Shown here: piece by piece, positions 26,098-35,110 of the stretch
Layout of the letters: each line of letters begins with the position of its first letter
How positions within the stretch are numbered: position 1 is the first letter of the stretch
NCBI RefSeq assembly: GCF_900631615.1
Contig: NZ_LR131273.1
Location: 4,000,850 to 4,064,849 of the forward strand
From: Tsukamurella paurometabola
Lineage (GTDB): Bacteria; Actinomycetota; Actinomycetes; Mycobacteriales; Mycobacteriaceae
Length of the DNA stretch: 64,000 bases
Direction of reading: 5' to 3'
Translations under genes and position numbers: made by a program
The notes under the pieces: generated by a model
Database searches by the model: none
Told to the model about the DNA's origin: nothing
What the model saw: only the letters and a program-made list of their open reading frames with translations

Positions 26098-28520
26098 GCC
26101 ACCTGTCCGAACGTCCCGCGCACCCCGTCGTCGGGCAGGAGATCCCCCACGAGAGTGCGGCCCTGCACGTGACCGGCGCGGCGCTGTACACCGACGACCT
26201 GGTCGGACGTACCCCGGGCGCTCTCCACGCCCACCCCGTCCAGGCGGATTGCGCACACGCGCGGATCGTCACGATCGACACCGAGCCCGCGCTGCGCGTC
26301 CCCGGCGTCGTCCGCGTCCTGACCGCGCACGACGTCCCCGGCGTCAACGACGCCGGCGTCAAACACGACGAGCCGCTGTTCCCCGTCGACGAGGTGATGT
26401 TCTACGGGCACGCCGTGTGCTGGGTCCTCGCCGAGACACTCGAAGCGGCCCGGCTCGGCGCCGCCGCGGTGCGCCTCGAACTCGAGCCGCTGCCCTCGCT
26501 CATCGCGGTCGGCGACGCCATCGCTGCGGAGAGCTTCCACGGCGCCCGCCCGACGGTGCGGCGCGGCGACCTCGAGACGGGCTTCGCCGAGGCCGCACAC
26601 GTCTACTCGGGCGAGTTCGAATTCGCCGGCCAGGAGCACTTCTATCTGGAGACGCACGCCTCCTTGGCCCAGGTCGACGAGAGCGGACAGGTCTTCGTCC
26701 AATCCAGCACGCAGCACCCGTCGGAGACGCAGGACATCGTGGCTCACGTCCTCGGATTGCCGAGCAACGCCGTCACGGTGCAGTGCCTCCGCATGGGCGG
26801 GGCCTTCGGCGGCAAGGAGATGCAGCCGCACGGCTTCGCCGCGATCGCCGCGTTGGGCGCAACGCTCACCGGGCGCCCGGTCCGCCTGCGGTTGGACCGC
26901 ACGCAGGACATGACCATGTCGGGCAAGCGGCACGGCTTCCACGCCACGTGGCGGGTCGGCTTCGACGCGGACGGACTCCTCACGGCCCTCGAGGCGACGC
27001 TCACCGCGGACGGTGGCTGGAGCCTCGATCTGTCCGAGCCGGTCCTCGCCCGCGCCCTGTGCCACATCGACAACGCCTATTGGATCCCCAATATCGCGGT
27101 GCACGGTCGGATCGCGAAGTGCCACAAGACCTCGCAGACCGCGTTCCGCGGATTCGGCGGTCCGCAGGGCATGCTCGTGATCGAGGACATCCTCGGGCGG
27201 TGCGCTCCGCTGTTGGGGCTGTCGGCGCGCGAGCTGCGTCGGCGCAATTTCTACGGCGACGGGCAGACCACGCCGTACGGCCAGCCCGTGCGGCACGCCG
27301 ACCGGGTCCGTACCGCCTGGGAGCAGGTCATCGCATCCGGGGAGATCGAGGCGCGCGAGGCGGAGATCGACGCCTTCAACGCGACGCATCCGAACGTCAA
27401 ACGCGCCCTCGCCGTGACCCCCGTGAAGTTCGGCATCTCCTTCAACCTCACCGCCTTCAACCAGGCCGGCGCGCTCGTCCTCGTCTACAAGGACGGGTCC
27501 GTGCTCATCAACCACGGCGGCACCGAGATGGGCCAGGGCTTGCACACCAAGATGTTGCAGGTCGCAGCCACCACGCTGGGCGTGCCGCTCTCGCGGGTGC
27601 GTCTCGCGCCGACCCGGACCGACAAGGTGCCCAACACGTCCGCCACCGCCGCGAGTTCCGGTGCCGACCTCAACGGCGGCGCGGTGAAGAACGCGTGCGA
27701 ACAGATCCGCGACCGCCTCGCGGCCGTCGCCGCGTCGCTCATCGGCACCAATCCGTCGGACGTGCGGTTCAGCGACGGCACGATCAGCGGGCTCGGCGCC
27801 TCGGCGCAGAAACTCACCTGGGAGGAGGTCGTGCACGCCGCGTACTTCCAGCGCGTGCAGCTCTCGGCGTCCGGCTACTACCGGACCGAGGGCCTGCACT
27901 GGGACGCGAAGGCGATGCAGGGTGAGCCGTTCAAGTACTTCGCGTACGGCGTGGCCGCGAGCGAGGTCGAGGTCGACGGGTTCACCGGCGCGTACCGCCT
28001 GCGGCGCGTCGACATCGTCCACGACGTGGGCGATTCGCTCTCCCCGATGATCGACATCGGCCAGATCGAGGGCGGCTTCGTGCAGGGGGCCGGGTGGCTG
28101 ACGCTGGAGGACCTCCGCTGGGACGAGAGCGATCGGCCCACCCGCGGGAGACTCCTCACGCAGTCCGCCAGTACCTACAAGCTGCCGAGCTTCTCGGAGA
28201 TGCCGCCGGACTTCCGGGTCGCGTTGCTGGACAAAGCGCACGAGGACGGTGCGGTGTACGGCTCGAAGGCCGTCGGCGAGCCGCCGCTCATGCTCGCCTT
28301 CTCCGTGCGCGAGGCGCTGCGCCAGGCCGCGGCCGCGTTCGGGCCGCCGGGGGCATCCGTCGAACTCGCGTCCCCCGCGACTCCGGAGGCCGTGTACTGG
28401 GCGGCCGAGGCCGCGCGGACGACGGCCCCGTCCGATCCGAAGCGGAACGGGCACCGTCCGACCACGGTTCGCGCGACCGGATCCGCGGCGGCGGCACCCG
28501 CTCCCGCCCCGCTCGGCTGA
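26094..28520 (+). CDS. xdhB: xanthine dehydrogenase, molybdenum-binding subunit
   Basis: The 808-aa large subunit binds the molybdopterin cofactor and oxidises hypoxanthine and xanthine to urate. Visible are GAALYTDDL at the start of the domain, GGAFGGKE, the substrate-pocket AFRGFGGPQGM, GTEMGQGLHTK and EPPLMLAFSVREAL with the catalytic-Glu region (AVGEPPL). Length is typical of two-subunit bacterial enzymes. A low-complexity Ala/Pro tail of ~40 residues follows the fold. Start and stop are tightly packed with xdhA and xdhC. Confidence 0.95.
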   Translation: MSHLSERPAHPVVGQEIPHESAALHVTGAALYTDDLVGRTPGALHAHPVQADCAHARIVTIDTEPALRVPGVVRVLTAHDVPGVNDAGVKHDEPLFPVDEVMFYGHAVCWVLAETLEAARLGAAAVRLELEPLPSLIAVGDAIAAESFHGARPTVRRGDLETGFAEAAHVYSGEFEFAGQEHFYLETHASLAQVDESGQVFVQSSTQHPSETQDIVAHVLGLPSNAVTVQCLRMGGAFGGKEMQPHGFAAIAALGATLTGRPVRLRLDRTQDMTMSGKRHGFHATWRVGFDADGLLTALEATLTADGGWSLDLSEPVLARALCHIDNAYWIPNIAVHGRIAKCHKTSQTAFRGFGGPQGMLVIEDILGRCAPLLGLSARELRRRNFYGDGQTTPYGQPVRHADRVRTAWEQVIASGEIEAREAEIDAFNATHPNVKRALAVTPVKFGISFNLTAFNQAGALVLVYKDGSVLINHGGTEMGQGLHTKMLQVAATTLGVPLSRVRLAPTRTDKVPNTSATAASSGADLNGGAVKNACEQIRDRLAAVAASLIGTNPSDVRFSDGTISGLGASAQKLTWEEVVHAAYFQRVQLSASGYYRTEGLHWDAKAMQGEPFKYFAYGVAASEVEVDGFTGAYRLRRVDIVHDVGDSLSPMIDIGQIEGGFVQGAGWLTLEDLRWDESDRPTRGRLLTQSASTYKLPSFSEMPPDFRVALLDKAHEDGAVYGSKAVGEPPLMLAFSVREALRQAAAAFGPPGASVELASPATPEAVYWAAEAARTTAPSDPKRNGHRPTTVRATGSAAAAPAPAPLG

Positions 28521-28527
28521 GCCCGCC

Positions 28528-29337
28528 ATGACCTGGCTGGGCGACGCCGCCCGCCTCCGCCGACAGCGTGTCCCCGCGGTCCTGATCACCCAGATCGGCG
28601 TCCGCGGGCACGCTCCCCGGGAGGCCGGCGCGAAGATGATCGCCACCGCCGACGCCGAGTTCGGCACGATCGGCGGCGGCAACTTGGAACTGACGGCGAT
28701 CGACCGCGCCCGCGAACTCCTGCGGGACGCGGTCACCACGCCGGAGACGCTGACCCTGCGGTTGAACGACAAGGCCCGCAATCACCACGGGCGCCAATGC
28801 TGCGGAGGCGAGGTGGTCCTCTTGTTCGAGCCGCTACCGGTGGTCCCGGCCGTCGCGATCTTCGGGGTCGGCCACGTCGGCCTCGAACTCGCGCGCATCC
28901 TCTCGCGCCACGACGTCGAGCTCTACCTCACCGACTCGCGCCCCGAGCAACTCGAGGCCGCCCGCGGTCTGGAGCCCGGCGATGCGACCGTGCACCTGCG
29001 CCATTCGATGCTGCCCGAGGAGGTGCTGGAGGAGCTCCCGCCGGGCTGCCACGTGCTCATCATGACGCACGACCACGCCGAGGACTTCAGCCTGTGCGAC
29101 CAGGTGCTGCGGACGCCCGGGCTCGGCAGCGTGGGCCTCATCGGTTCCGCCGCGAAGTGGACCCGGTTCCGCGCGATGCTCACCGACGCGGGCCACGACG
29201 CCGCGGACATCCAGACCATCCGATCCCCCATCGGGCTGAGCACCCTGACCGGCAAGCATCCGGCGACCATCGCCGTGAGCGTGGCCGCGGACCTGCTCAC
29301 CCGCTTCCCCTCATCCGTGCAAGGAGACCCCTCATGA
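28528..29337 (+). CDS. xdhC: xanthine dehydrogenase accessory protein XdhC
   Basis: XdhC (269 aa) binds molybdenum cofactor and inserts it into the xdhB product. The N-terminal XdhC/CoxI domain has GAKMIATADAEFGTIGGGNLE and RQCCGGEVVLLFE (Cys pair). The C-terminal Rossmann domain has VAIFGVGHVGLELA and GLIGSAAKWTRF. It begins 7 bases after xdhB and overlaps guaD by 4 bases, so xdhABC-guaD is one transcript. Confidence 0.93.
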   Translation: MTWLGDAARLRRQRVPAVLITQIGVRGHAPREAGAKMIATADAEFGTIGGGNLELTAIDRARELLRDAVTTPETLTLRLNDKARNHHGRQCCGGEVVLLFEPLPVVPAVAIFGVGHVGLELARILSRHDVELYLTDSRPEQLEAARGLEPGDATVHLRHSMLPEEVLEELPPGCHVLIMTHDHAEDFSLCDQVLRTPGLGSVGLIGSAAKWTRFRAMLTDAGHDAADIQTIRSPIGLSTLTGKHPATIAVSVAADLLTRFPSSVQGDPS

Positions 29338-30617
29338 CCATCTACCGCTGCCGCGTCCTCGATACCCCCGACGATCCCTTCGCCGGGGGTGAGCTGCGCT
29401 CGCACGAGGATGCCGGCATCGCGGTCGAGGCGGGCGTGATCGTCGACCGCGGCGAGTTCCGCACCGTCGTCGAACGCCACCCGGGCGTGGACATCGTCGA
29501 CCTGCGCGAGGGCGTGCTCCTCCCCGGCCTGGTGGACACCCACGTGCACTATCCGCAGATCCGGGCCATCGGCGGCCTCGGCATGCCGCTGCTCGACTGG
29601 CTGGACCAGTGCGCGTTGCCGGAGGAGTGCAAGCTCGCGGACCCCGAGTACGCCCGCACCGTCGCGCGCGAGTTCCTCACGGGTCTCACCGCCGCCGGGA
29701 CGACGACGGCCCTCGTCTTCGGTTCGCACTTCGCCGATGCGGTCGACGCGCTCTTCGACGAGGCCGACCGAGTCGGCGTCCGAGTCACTGCGGGCCTGGT
29801 GACCAGCGACCGCAACCTGCCGGAGCCCCTCCTCAGTACCCCGGCACGCTCCTACGACGAGGGCCGTAAGCTCGCGGAGCGCTGGCACGGCCATCGCCGA
29901 CTGCGGTACGCGGTCACGCCCCGGTTCTCCTATTCGACGTCGCCGGAGATGCTGGACAGCGGCGCCGCACTCGCCGCGGACGTCCCCGGCCTCTGGTTCA
30001 CCTCGCACATCAACGAGAACCCCGCCGAGATCGCGGCGGTCATCGACCAGTTCCCCGGATCGGCGGACTACCTCGACACCTACCACCGGCACGGGCTGAT
30101 CCACGAGCGTTCCGTGCTGGCGCACAACGCACACCCGACCGATGCCGAGCTGGCGCTCATGGCCGGGGCGGGGGCGTCGGTCGCCCACTGTCCGACCTCG
30201 AACTCGGCCCTGGCGAGCGGCTCCTTCCCGCTGCGGCGTCACCTCGACCACGGCGTGACCGTCGCCCTCGGCACGGATGTCGGTGCGGGCAGCGGCTTCT
30301 CGTTGTTCAAGGAGGGCCTGCAGGCCTACTTCATGCAGCAGCTGCTCCAGAGGGACGGCGTACCCCTCACCGCGGCGCACCTGTTGCACCTCGCCACCCG
30401 CGCAGGCGCGACCGCGCTGGGGCTCGACGACGTGGGCGACCTGTCCGTCGGACGCCAGTTCGACGCGGTGCTGGTCCGCCCCACGCCCGGCCATCCGCTG
30501 GACGTCGGCCTGCGCCACGCCGAGTCGGCCGACAACGCCCTGGCGAAGATCTTCTCGCTGGCCACGCCCGCGGACATCGCGCGCGTCTGGGTCGGTGGCG
30601 ACACGGTGGTCGCCTGA
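29334..30617 (+). CDS. guaD: guanine deaminase
   Basis: The 427-aa amidohydrolase converts guanine to xanthine, the substrate of the preceding dehydrogenase. Zinc ligands appear in PGLVDTHVHYPQ (HxH) and in ALGTDVGAGSG (Asp). The family-specific segments FTSHINENPAEI and HCPTSNSALASGSFPLR are intact. An AAGGAG ribosome-binding site precedes the ATG at 29334. A GC-rich dyad (CTCGGC-N6-GCCGAG, 30620-30637) directly follows the stop and may end the transcript. Confidence 0.94.
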   Translation: MTIYRCRVLDTPDDPFAGGELRSHEDAGIAVEAGVIVDRGEFRTVVERHPGVDIVDLREGVLLPGLVDTHVHYPQIRAIGGLGMPLLDWLDQCALPEECKLADPEYARTVAREFLTGLTAAGTTTALVFGSHFADAVDALFDEADRVGVRVTAGLVTSDRNLPEPLLSTPARSYDEGRKLAERWHGHRRLRYAVTPRFSYSTSPEMLDSGAALAADVPGLWFTSHINENPAEIAAVIDQFPGSADYLDTYHRHGLIHERSVLAHNAHPTDAELALMAGAGASVAHCPTSNSALASGSFPLRRHLDHGVTVALGTDVGAGSGFSLFKEGLQAYFMQQLLQRDGVPLTAAHLLHLATRAGATALGLDDVGDLSVGRQFDAVLVRPTPGHPLDVGLRHAESADNALAKIFSLATPADIARVWVGGDTVVA

Positions 30618-30649
30618 CGCTCGGCGGCCCGGCCGAGGTCGTGAAATCC

Positions 30650-30678
30650 TTGTGCGGACCCCAGGACCGGCGTAGACT
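30650..30678 (+). promoter_or_regulatory. promoter of the aldolase-allE operon
   Basis: TTGTGC (30650-30655), 17 bases, then TAGACT (30673-30678) form a good housekeeping-type promoter. The start of transcription would be near 30685. The operator at 30677-30701 covers the end of the -10 and the start site, as expected for repression. Confidence 0.6.
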
Positions 30679-30701
30679 CCACTATGCGGAATTACTTTTC
30701 C
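30677..30701. promoter_or_regulatory. composite purine-regulon operator (aldolase-allE)
   Basis: CTCCA-N5-CGGAA-N6-TTCC: CTCCA at 30677-30681, CGGAA at 30687-30691 and TTCC at 30698-30701. The central TGCGGAA with TTCCA is nearly identical to the NCS1-permease site. It overlaps the promoter. Confidence 0.6.
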
Positions 30702-30722
30702 ATTAGCACCGACGGAGGTCCC

Positions 30723-31997
30723 ATGCCCAGCCGCTCGCTCACCGACGACGCCCTGGCCGCGATCGAGCGTCGGCTGGCCGCCACCGATGAGTTCCTGGCT
30801 CGGAACTACCCGGGGGACGACGGCCGCCGCCGGCCCGTGCACACCGTCTACCTCCCTGCGGACCGGTTCACGCCCGCCACCGCGCGGGAGTGGGGTGATC
30901 AGGCCCTCGCGGCGGCGGACGCCGCCGGCGGCCTCGCGGCGGTCGCGCGCACGGTCGGTCTCGAAGACCCCGCACTCCCCGACCTGGTGCACCGCAAGCT
31001 CTGCGAGGAGCCGATCGAGGACGTCCGCCTGGACTTCGAGGACGGCTACGGCGACCGCGGAGACGAGACCGAGGACGCCGACGTCGCCGGCGCCGTCGAC
31101 GCCGTCGCGACCGCGGTGCGGGAGGACTCGGCGCCGCCGTTCGTGGGGATCCGGTTCAAGTGCATGGAGGCCCCGGTCCGGGCCCGCGGTCTGCGGACCC
31201 TCGACCTGTTCGTGAGCGGCCTCGCGGCGGCCGGTCCCCTTCCCGACGGGCTCACCGTCACATTGCCGAAGGTCACCACGGTCGGCCAGGTCGAGGCGAT
31301 GGTCGACGCGAGCCGGGCGCTCGAGGCCGCGCTGGGACTCGCCGAGCGGAGCCTGCGGTTCGAGGTGCAGGTGGAGACCCCGCAGGTGATCCTCGGAGCG
31401 GACGGCACCGCCCCTGTCGCGACCCTGCTGCACGCGGCGGACCGGCGCGTGACCTCGCTGCACTACGGCACGTACGACTACTCCGCTTCGCTCGGCATCG
31501 CCGCCCAGCACCAGTCGATGGAGCACCCCGCGGCCGATCACGCCAAGAACGTCATGCAGCTCGCCATCGCGGGGACGGGCGTGCACATGTCCGACGGCTC
31601 GACCAACATCCTGCCGATCGGCGACCCCGCCCACGTCGCCGACGCCTGGCGGCTGCACGCGCGCCTCGTGCGCCGGCACCTCGAGCGCGGCATCTACCAG
31701 GGCTGGGACCTGCACCCGGCGCAACTGATCACGCGGTTCCTGGCGACCTACGCCTTCTACCGCGACGGCTTCCCCGCCGCGGCACTACGGCTGCGGAACT
31801 ACGTGCACCGCATCGATTCCGCGATCCTGGACGAGCCGGCCACGGCCCGCGCGCTCGCCTCGTTCATCCACCGCGGCGTGACCTGCGGGGCGGTCACCGC
31901 CGCCGAGGTCGCGTCCGCCGCCGAGGTCACCGTCGACACGGTCCGCGACCTCGCCCTGAACCGCCCCACCACCACCCAGCCCGAGGAGACCCGATGA
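30723..31997 (+). CDS. CitE/HpcH-type aldolase-superfamily protein in ureide operon (DUF6986-like)
   Basis: The 424-aa protein has TIM-barrel lyase signatures of the HpcH/HpaI-CitE-malate synthase superfamily: VRLDFEDGYGDRGDE, FVGIRFKCME (Arg), RFEVQVETPQVI (metal Glu) and TSLHYGTYDYSASLG (metal Asp). It is longer than CitE and much shorter than malate synthase A or G. I recall similar actinobacterial proteins being labelled aldolase or DUF6986. It starts at ATG 30723 behind GGAGG and overlaps allE by 4 bases, so a role on ureidoglycolate, glyoxylate or a related C2 product is likely but unproven. Confidence 0.8.
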   Translation: MPSRSLTDDALAAIERRLAATDEFLARNYPGDDGRRRPVHTVYLPADRFTPATAREWGDQALAAADAAGGLAAVARTVGLEDPALPDLVHRKLCEEPIEDVRLDFEDGYGDRGDETEDADVAGAVDAVATAVREDSAPPFVGIRFKCMEAPVRARGLRTLDLFVSGLAAAGPLPDGLTVTLPKVTTVGQVEAMVDASRALEAALGLAERSLRFEVQVETPQVILGADGTAPVATLLHAADRRVTSLHYGTYDYSASLGIAAQHQSMEHPAADHAKNVMQLAIAGTGVHMSDGSTNILPIGDPAHVADAWRLHARLVRRHLERGIYQGWDLHPAQLITRFLATYAFYRDGFPAAALRLRNYVHRIDSAILDEPATARALASFIHRGVTCGAVTAAEVASAAEVTVDTVRDLALNRPTTTQPEETR

Positions 31998-32830
31998 GCA
32001 CAGCAGCGACGAGAACGGCGCGCACCTCCTACTATTCGCCGCAGGGCGGCCACCCGCCGCAGACGGACCTGCTCACGGACCGCGCCATCGTGACCGAGGC
32101 CTACACGGTGATCCCGCGCGGCGTCATGCGCGACATCGTGACCTCGGTGTTCCCCGGGTGGACGAACACGCGGGCCTGGGTCCTCAACCGCCCGGTCGCC
32201 GGCGGCTCGACCACGTTCGCGCAGTCCATCGTCGAGGTCTCCCCCGGCGGCGGCTCGGACGCCCCGGAGCCGCAGGCACAGGTGCAGAGTTTCCTCCTCG
32301 TCACGCAGGGCGACCTGCGGGTGACGATCGACGGTACGGCGCACGACCTGACCGAGGGCGGCTACGCCTACATCCCCGCCGGCACGCCCTGGTCCGTCAG
32401 CAACACGGCCGACGGTGCCGCCGTGTTCCAGTGGATCCGCAAGCGCTACGAGCCGCTCGCCGGACACACCCCCCGCGTGGCCGTCGGCAACGAGCGGGAC
32501 ATCGAGCCCTCGCCGATGCCGGGCACGGACAACAAGTGGCGCACCACACGGATCCTGGATCCGCAGGACCTCGCCTACGACATGCACTGCAACATCGTGA
32601 CCTTCGAGCCGGGAGCGTCGATCCCGTTCGCCGAGACCCACGTCATGGAGCACGGCCTGTACGTGCTCGAGGGCAAGGCCGTGTACCGCCTCAACGGCGA
32701 CTGGGTCGAGGTGCAGGAGGGCGATTACATGTCCCTGCGCGCGTTCTGCCCGCAGGCCTGCTACGCCGGCGGACCGTCGAACTTCCGCTACCTGCTGTAC
32801 AAGGACGTCAACCGCCAGATCCTCCTGTAG
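31994..32830 (+). CDS. allE: (S)-ureidoglycine aminohydrolase
   Basis: The 278-aa bicupin matches the AllE/UGlyAH (YlbA) family: the N-terminal cupin has QSFLLVTQGDLRVTIDG and GYAYIPAGTPW; the C-terminal cupin has NIVTFEPGASIPFAETHVMEHGLYVLEG with the Mn ligands (Glu, His, His) and GDYMSLRAFCPQACYAGG. It releases ammonia from (S)-ureidoglycine to give (S)-ureidoglycolate. The allantoate amidohydrolase that should supply its substrate is not in the window. It is coupled to the upstream aldolase gene (ATGA) and ends at a strong bidirectional terminator. Confidence 0.92.
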   Translation: MSTAATRTARTSYYSPQGGHPPQTDLLTDRAIVTEAYTVIPRGVMRDIVTSVFPGWTNTRAWVLNRPVAGGSTTFAQSIVEVSPGGGSDAPEPQAQVQSFLLVTQGDLRVTIDGTAHDLTEGGYAYIPAGTPWSVSNTADGAAVFQWIRKRYEPLAGHTPRVAVGNERDIEPSPMPGTDNKWRTTRILDPQDLAYDMHCNIVTFEPGASIPFAETHVMEHGLYVLEGKAVYRLNGDWVEVQEGDYMSLRAFCPQACYAGGPSNFRYLLYKDVNRQILL

Positions 32831-32843
32831 GAACGCCGCTGTA

Positions 32844-32879
32844 GGAAGTGCCCCTCCCGAATCGGGGAGGGGCACTTCC
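32844..32879. terminator. bidirectional terminator between allE and the convergent phosphorylase
   Basis: A perfect 15-bp stem (GGAAGTGCCCCTCCC and its complement) encloses a 6-base loop. It lies 13 bases after the allE stop and 19 bases after the stop of the convergent gene. Tails in both directions have short pyrimidine runs only. Confidence 0.8.
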
Positions 32880-32898
32880 CTGTTCCTGGGGGATCACA

Positions 32899-33660
32899 TC
32901 ACGACAGGTCCGCGGCGGCGCGGATCAGCGCCGCGCGCAGGCGCTGGGTGTGCGCGTCGAGTTCCGCCTGCACACGCTCCTGGCTGACGGGCCAGGGTGT
33001 CTCGTCGATGACGTCGTGATCGGTGACCAGCGCGACGCAGGCGTAGCCCATGCCGAGTTCGCGGGCGAGCACGGCCTCGGGGTACGGCGTCGTGGACACG
33101 AGGTCCCAGCCCTGCGCGGCGTACCACCGGGACTCGGCCGCGGTCGAGAACCGTGGGCCGCGGATGGCGACGACGACGCCGCCGTCGGCCACCACCCAGC
33201 GCTGCTCGCGCAGCGCGGCGATCGCGGCGGCGCGGGTCGGCTCGGAGAACGGGTGCGCGAAGGTGACGCGCACGTCCTCGTCGTCGTGGAAGGTGTCGTC
33301 GGTGCGGCCGGTCCGGTCGACGAGCTGGTCGGGCACCACGACGGTGCCGACGCCGACCGCGGGGTCGAAGGCTCCGGCGGGGGTCGCGGCCAGGATGTGC
33401 CGCACACCGAGGTGGTGCAGGGCCCAGATGTTGGCGCGGTGATTGATCCTGTGCGGCGGGATGGTCCGCTCGCGTCCGGACCGGGTGAGGTAGGCGACGC
33501 GGCGGCCGTGCGCGGTGCCGATCACCACGTCGTCCGACGGGGTCCCGTAGGGCGTGTCCACGGGATACGAGCGGGCGTCGTCGAGGAGCCCGTAGTAGCC
33601 CCAGCTGCCGAGGATCGCCACGGTGACGTCGGCGCCGGCGGGCGCAGTGGGCTCAGGCAT
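32899..33660 (-). CDS. MTAP/PNP-family nucleoside phosphorylase
   Basis: The 253-aa protein belongs to the trimeric purine nucleoside/methylthioadenosine phosphorylase family: GRERTIPPHRINHRANIWALHHLGVRHILA, IRGPRFSTAAESRWY and ALVTDHDV are diagnostic. It splits a purine nucleoside (or MTA) with phosphate, giving free base that the neighbouring deaminase and dehydrogenase can use. The N-terminal phosphate loop is shifted relative to classical MTAP, so the exact substrate is open. Its start overlaps the dctA stop by 8 bases, so it is the last gene of the NCS1-racemase-dctA transcript. Confidence 0.85.
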   Translation of the reverse strand: MPEPTAPAGADVTVAILGSWGYYGLLDDARSYPVDTPYGTPSDDVVIGTAHGRRVAYLTRSGRERTIPPHRINHRANIWALHHLGVRHILAATPAGAFDPAVGVGTVVVPDQLVDRTGRTDDTFHDDEDVRVTFAHPFSEPTRAAAIAALREQRWVVADGGVVVAIRGPRFSTAAESRWYAAQGWDLVSTTPYPEAVLARELGMGYACVALVTDHDVIDETPWPVSQERVQAELDAHTQRLRAALIRAAADLS

Positions 33661-35071
33661 TCTTCGCTCCTTCGGCATCGGTGGTCGTCGCCGCAGCGGA
33701 CGCGGGGGCCGGGTCCGGATCGGTCGCGCGCGGCGGGAACGCGGCGGCACCGTGGCCGGGGTGCGTCCGCACGTCGTCGGGATCGTCCACGACGAGCGTG
33801 CCCTCCAGGACGGCCTTCATCCTGTCGGTGTCGAGCAGGCCCTCCCACCGGGCGATGACGAAGGTGGCGAGGCAGTTGCCGAGCAGGTTGGTCGCGACGC
33901 GCATGGAGTCCATGAGCCGGTCCGCGCCGAGCAGGAGGGCGACCGCGGCCACGGGGAAGGCACCCACAGCGGCGGCCGTGGCGGACAGCGCGACGAACGC
34001 GGAGCCGGGAACGCCCGCCATGCCCTTGGAACTGAGGATCAGAATCCCCATGATCGTGATCTGCTGTCCCACACTGAGGTCCACGCCGACGGCCTGCGCG
34101 AGGAACATCATCGACAGCGACAGGTAGATCGCCGCCCCGTCGAGGTTGAACGAGTAGCCGGTCGGGATCACCAGGCCCACCACCGATCGGTCGCACCCCG
34201 CGGCGTCGAGCTTCTTGATGACCGAGGGCATCACCGCCTCGGACGATCCGGTGCCGAGCGCGAGCATGAACTCCTCACGGCAGTACTTGAGGAACTTCCA
34301 CGTGCTCACGCCCGTGATGAGGCGCACCGCGACGGCCAGTATGAGGATGAACACGACCGCGGCGCCGTAGCACGCCAGTACGAGCATGCCGAAGGACTTG
34401 AGCGAGTCGGCACCGTAATTGCCCACCGTGAAGGCCATCGCGCCGAACGCGCCGATGGGCGCCAGGTACATGATGTAGCTGACGATCCGGAAGATCACGT
34501 GCATCGCCTGATCGATGACCTCGAGCAGGACCGGCTGGACCTTCTCGCTGATCGCCGCCAGCGCCACGCCGAACAGCACCGCGAACAGGAGCACCTGAAG
34601 CAGGTTGTTCTTGGCGAAGGCGTCGACCACCGACGTCGGGATGATGTTCATGACGAAGTCGACGCCGCCGGGCAGGTGCTCTCCGTGGGTCTTCTCGTCG
34701 AGTGCGCTGGCGTCGAGCGTCGCCGGGTCGATGTTCAGCCCGGCCCCGGGCCGGACGATGTTGCCGACCACGAGGCCGAGGGCGAGCGCGAACGTGGTGC
34801 ACACGGTGAACCACAGGAGGGCCTTCGCGCCGATCTTGCCGAGCGCCGCCATGCTGCCGACCTTCGCGATGCCGGTCACCACCACGAGGAAGATCAGGGG
34901 CGAGACCAGCATCTTGATGAGCTTGATGAAGCCCTGGCCCAACGGGGCGAGATGGTCCGAGAAACCAGGGAAGAAGATGCCCGTCGCGATGCCCGCGGCG
35001 ATGCCGATCAGCACCTGTACGAACAGGGATCTGTACCAGGGCTTCTTCTTCGGCGCTTCCGTCGTGGTCAT
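33653..35071 (-). CDS. dctA: C4-dicarboxylate:cation symporter DctA
   Basis: The 472-aa carrier belongs to the DAACS (SLC1-like) family: FIKLIKMLVSPLIFLVVVTGI, the serine-rich re-entrant loop LGTGSSEAVMPSVIKKL, GYSFNLDGAAIYLS and the AGVPGSAFVALSAT segment. About eight membrane helices and two hairpins are expected. DctA proteins take up succinate, fumarate and malate. Its place between racemase and phosphorylase genes suggests use of carbon acids made during ureide growth, or uptake of a carboxylated ureide; either is inference. AAGGGA precedes the ATG. Confidence 0.9.
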   Translation of the reverse strand: MTTTEAPKKKPWYRSLFVQVLIGIAAGIATGIFFPGFSDHLAPLGQGFIKLIKMLVSPLIFLVVVTGIAKVGSMAALGKIGAKALLWFTVCTTFALALGLVVGNIVRPGAGLNIDPATLDASALDEKTHGEHLPGGVDFVMNIIPTSVVDAFAKNNLLQVLLFAVLFGVALAAISEKVQPVLLEVIDQAMHVIFRIVSYIMYLAPIGAFGAMAFTVGNYGADSLKSFGMLVLACYGAAVVFILILAVAVRLITGVSTWKFLKYCREEFMLALGTGSSEAVMPSVIKKLDAAGCDRSVVGLVIPTGYSFNLDGAAIYLSLSMMFLAQAVGVDLSVGQQITIMGILILSSKGMAGVPGSAFVALSATAAAVGAFPVAAVALLLGADRLMDSMRVATNLLGNCLATFVIARWEGLLDTDRMKAVLEGTLVVDDPDDVRTHPGHGAAAFPPRATDPDPAPASAAATTTDAEGAKNA

Positions 35072-35110
35072 GTGCCGTCCCTTCGTCGCCGGAACATCGA
35101 TGCGGCCGTC

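Noticed and set aside
30684-30722. Alternative in-frame ATG 39 bases upstream of the aldolase start
   Set aside because: It falls on the predicted transcription start and operator and has no ribosome-binding site; ATG 30723 has GGAGG at the right distance.
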